In this document: positions 4,920 through 6,142 of the stretch, piece after piece
Numbering within the stretch: position 1 is the stretch's first letter
How the letters are laid out: each line of letters opens with the position of its first letter
Assembly: GCA_002780785.1 (NCBI GenBank)
Contig: PEUE01000035.1
Span: forward strand, 2,947-9,088
Length of the DNA: 6,142 nucleotides
DNA from: Candidatus Portnoybacteria bacterium CG02_land_8_20_14_3_00_45_8
GTDB lineage: Bacteria > Patescibacteriota > Minisyncoccia > Portnoybacterales > GWB1-42-6
Direction of reading: 5' to 3'
Notes under the pieces: model-generated
The model's database searches: none
The model's input: the letters and a program-made list of their open reading frames with translations, nothing else
What the model was told of the DNA's origin: nothing
Translations under genes and position numbers: made by a program

Positions 4920-4931
4920 GTAAATGGAAAA
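4906..4931. repeat. 26-bp direct repeat with palindromic core, copy 2
   Basis: Identical over 26 bases to 4175-4200, 731 bp upstream. The palindrome ATTCGTACGAAT (4906-4917) encodes the final residues of the TagA-like protein, the TAG stop sits at 4917-4919, and the murC ATG sits at 4924 within the repeat. AGG at 4918-4920 is only three bases before that ATG, closer than a usual Shine-Dalgarno site. Confidence 0.85.
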
Positions 4932-6142
4932 TAAAAAACAGAAGATTCATTTTATCGGCATTGGAGGAATTGGCGTCTCTGCCTTGGCTAGATATTATTT
5001 GGCACAGGGAGCAGAAGTGAGCGGGTCGGACGCAACGGAGAACGAGATAATAGAAGATTTGCGTAAAGTAGGCGCAAAAATCCCCCCCAGCCCCCCTTTT
5101 ATAAAGGGGGGAGGAATACCGGATTTAGTGATTTATAGCGCGGCGGTGCGAAAAGATAATCCGGAATTAGTTGAGGCACGCAGGCGAGGCATAAAATGTC
5201 AAAAATATGCCGAGGCGCTGGGTGAGTTAACTAAACAAAAATATACCATTGCGGTTTCGGGCATACACGGCAAAAGCACCACCACGGCGATGATTGGTTT
5301 GATGATGGAACGGGCGGGACTAGACCCAACGGTAATTGTGGGGACGAAAGTACGCGAGTGGGGAGATAGCAATTGTCGAGTAGGGAAAAGTCGGCACTTG
5401 GTGATTGAGGCGGACGAATACGACCGGTCCTTTTTAAATTATTGGCCAAAAATTTTGGTGCTGTTGAATATTGAAGAAGAGCACTTGGACACTTATACGG
5501 GTGGTTTGCCGGATATTATGAAGACCTTTGGCAAATATGTTTCGCGTTTGCCGGAAGATGGAACGTTGATTGTAAATGAAGAAGACATAAATATAGCAAA
5601 AATCAAAAATCAAAAATCAAAACCACAATTAAAAATTCAAAATTATAATTCAAAAGCCGTAGACGGATTAAATCTAAAAATTACCGGCCAGCACAATGTT
5701 TCTAATGCCAACGCGGCGTTGGCGGTGGCGCGGGTCTTGGGCATAGATGAAAAAATCGCCATTGAGGCGTTAAATAATTTTTCCGGCACTTGGCGCCGAA
5801 TGGAATATCGGGGCTTGGTCAACGGCGCGAAAATTTACGATGACTACGGCCATCACCCAACTGAAATAAAAGCTACTTTGGCCGGAGCGCGAGAATTAGT
5901 TGAAGGGAAAGGGAAGTTGTGGTGCGTCTTTCAGCCGCATCAGTACCAGCGAACTTATAAATTATTTGATAGATTTATTACGGCATTTGATGGGGCTGAT
6001 AAAACAATTCTGTTGCCGATTTACAGCGTGTCTGGTAGAGAAAAAGCCAGTATTAAAAAAATGGTCAGTTCGGAGAAATTGGCAGAAGCAATAAAAACAG
6101 CAGACAGCGAACAGTTAACAGTTAGCAACAATAAAGAAATAT
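4924..6142 (+). CDS. murC: UDP-N-acetylmuramate--L-alanine ligase, first 406 codons (3' end beyond window)
   Basis: MurC uses ATP to attach L-alanine to UDP-MurNAc, the first step of the peptidoglycan stem peptide. The Rossmann N-domain begins IHFIGIGGIGVSALA (8-22). The ATP loop is SGIHGKSTTT (112-121), with Ser where GTHGKTTTT is usual. Further motifs are EADEYDRSF (162-170), NIEEEHLD (182-189), GQHNVSNANAA (255-265) and DDYGHHPTEIKATL with His310 and His311. QPHQYQRT (from 337) and DKTILLPIY mark the C-domain. NIEEEH has Glu where Asp is common (DH). Two repeats are read through: family A at about residues 51-64 and an A-rich heptamer tract at 225-244. A third heptamer lies near the edge. 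The start ATG at 4924 gives the normal N-terminus and lies four bases after the preceding stop. MurC is favoured over Mpl from its motifs and position, but the missing end limits certainty. Confidence 0.93.
   Translation, partial: MENKKQKIHFIGIGGIGVSALARYYLAQGAEVSGSDATENEIIEDLRKVGAKIPPSPPFIKGGGIPDLVIYSAAVRKDNPELVEARRRGIKCQKYAEALGELTKQKYTIAVSGIHGKSTTTAMIGLMMERAGLDPTVIVGTKVREWGDSNCRVGKSRHLVIEADEYDRSFLNYWPKILVLLNIEEEHLDTYTGGLPDIMKTFGKYVSRLPEDGTLIVNEEDINIAKIKNQKSKPQLKIQNYNSKAVDGLNLKITGQHNVSNANAALAVARVLGIDEKIAIEALNNFSGTWRRMEYRGLVNGAKIYDDYGHHPTEIKATLAGARELVEGKGKLWCVFQPHQYQRTYKLFDRFITAFDGADKTILLPIYSVSGREKASIKKMVSSEKLAEAIKTADSEQLTVSNNKEI
5076..5114. repeat. C-rich palindromic element, family A, copy 2 (inside murC)
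   Basis: It shares the lead AAAAATCCCCCCCAGCCCC with copy 1 at 1265 and has a perfect 9-bp stem, CCCCCCTTT (5091-5099) and AAAGGGGGG (5103-5111), loop TAT. murC reads it as KIPPSPPFIKGGGIP, between LRKVGA and DLVIYSAAV. It is in the same plus-strand orientation as copy 1, so murC reads the strand opposite to the one priA reads. Both are free of stops. Confidence 0.85.
5597..5655. repeat. A-rich element with tandem heptamer CAAAAAT inside murC
   Basis: Three exact CAAAAAT units (5597-5617), a fourth altered unit (5618-5624), then an AATTAAAAATTCAAAATT-like tract to 5655. In murC it encodes KIKNQKSKPQLKIQNYNSK (about residues 225-244), a low-complexity stretch in the loop before the conserved GQHN motif. 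Base composition is far more A-rich than the rest of murC. Confidence 0.75.
6110..6123. repeat. Short tandem heptamer AACAGTT near the window edge, inside murC
   Basis: Two exact units, AACAGTT at 6110-6116 and 6117-6123. It is read as part of EQLTVSNN. Two units alone are weak evidence, but it is the fourth 7-bp-period locus in the window. Confidence 0.4.

Overview
The window looks like chromosomal DNA from a member of the Candidate Phyla Radiation (Patescibacteria, probably a Parcubacteria-like lineage). No taxonomic marker is present, so this is inference. It rests on the divergent Fmt, PriA, ThpR, TagA-like and MurC proteins, the tight gene packing, the weak or absent Shine-Dalgarno sites at most starts, and the many short repeats lying inside protein-coding genes.

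Layout, left to right. Positions 1-625 (minus) hold the first 208 codons of fmt, methionyl-tRNA formyltransferase, cut by the window edge, with its own sigma70-type promoter at 668-695. Positions 720-1109 (plus) hold an unrecognised small membrane protein with an unusually strong ribosome binding site. It is closed by a strong intrinsic terminator at 1128-1173. Positions 1172-3238 (minus) hold priA, whose product has kept its zinc-binding module and C-terminal domain but has lost recognisable helicase motifs I, III and VI. A crowded intergenic region at 3239-3305 carries two overlapping divergent promoters. From there a plus-strand operon runs to the right edge: a GIY-YIG nuclease-like gene (3306-3566) bracketed by a perfect 15-bp inverted repeat, thpR (3563-4165), a WecB/TagA/CpsF glycosyltransferase (4212-4919), and murC (4924 to the edge, incomplete).

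The genes cover initiator tRNA formylation (fmt), replication restart (priA), RNA end chemistry (thpR) and cell-envelope synthesis (the TagA-like enzyme and murC). The GIY-YIG gene and the membrane-protein gene look like accessory insertions.

The most striking content is repeats inside genes. Five structured palindromic elements of different families (at 1265-1302, 1404-1461, 1697-1782, 2402-2513 and 2832-2903) are read in frame within priA, roughly 18% of the gene. One of those families recurs in murC (5076-5114), where it is read in the opposite orientation and is again open. thpR contains a small nested palindrome in a region where the protein has extra residues. fmt and murC together contain four different tandem repeats with a 7-bp unit. 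A 26-bp direct repeat with a palindromic core lies just before the TagA-like gene and again across its stop codon and the murC start. Three priA elements sit where helicase motifs should be. The genome therefore appears heavily colonised by gene-invading short repeats that its proteins tolerate as extra peptides.
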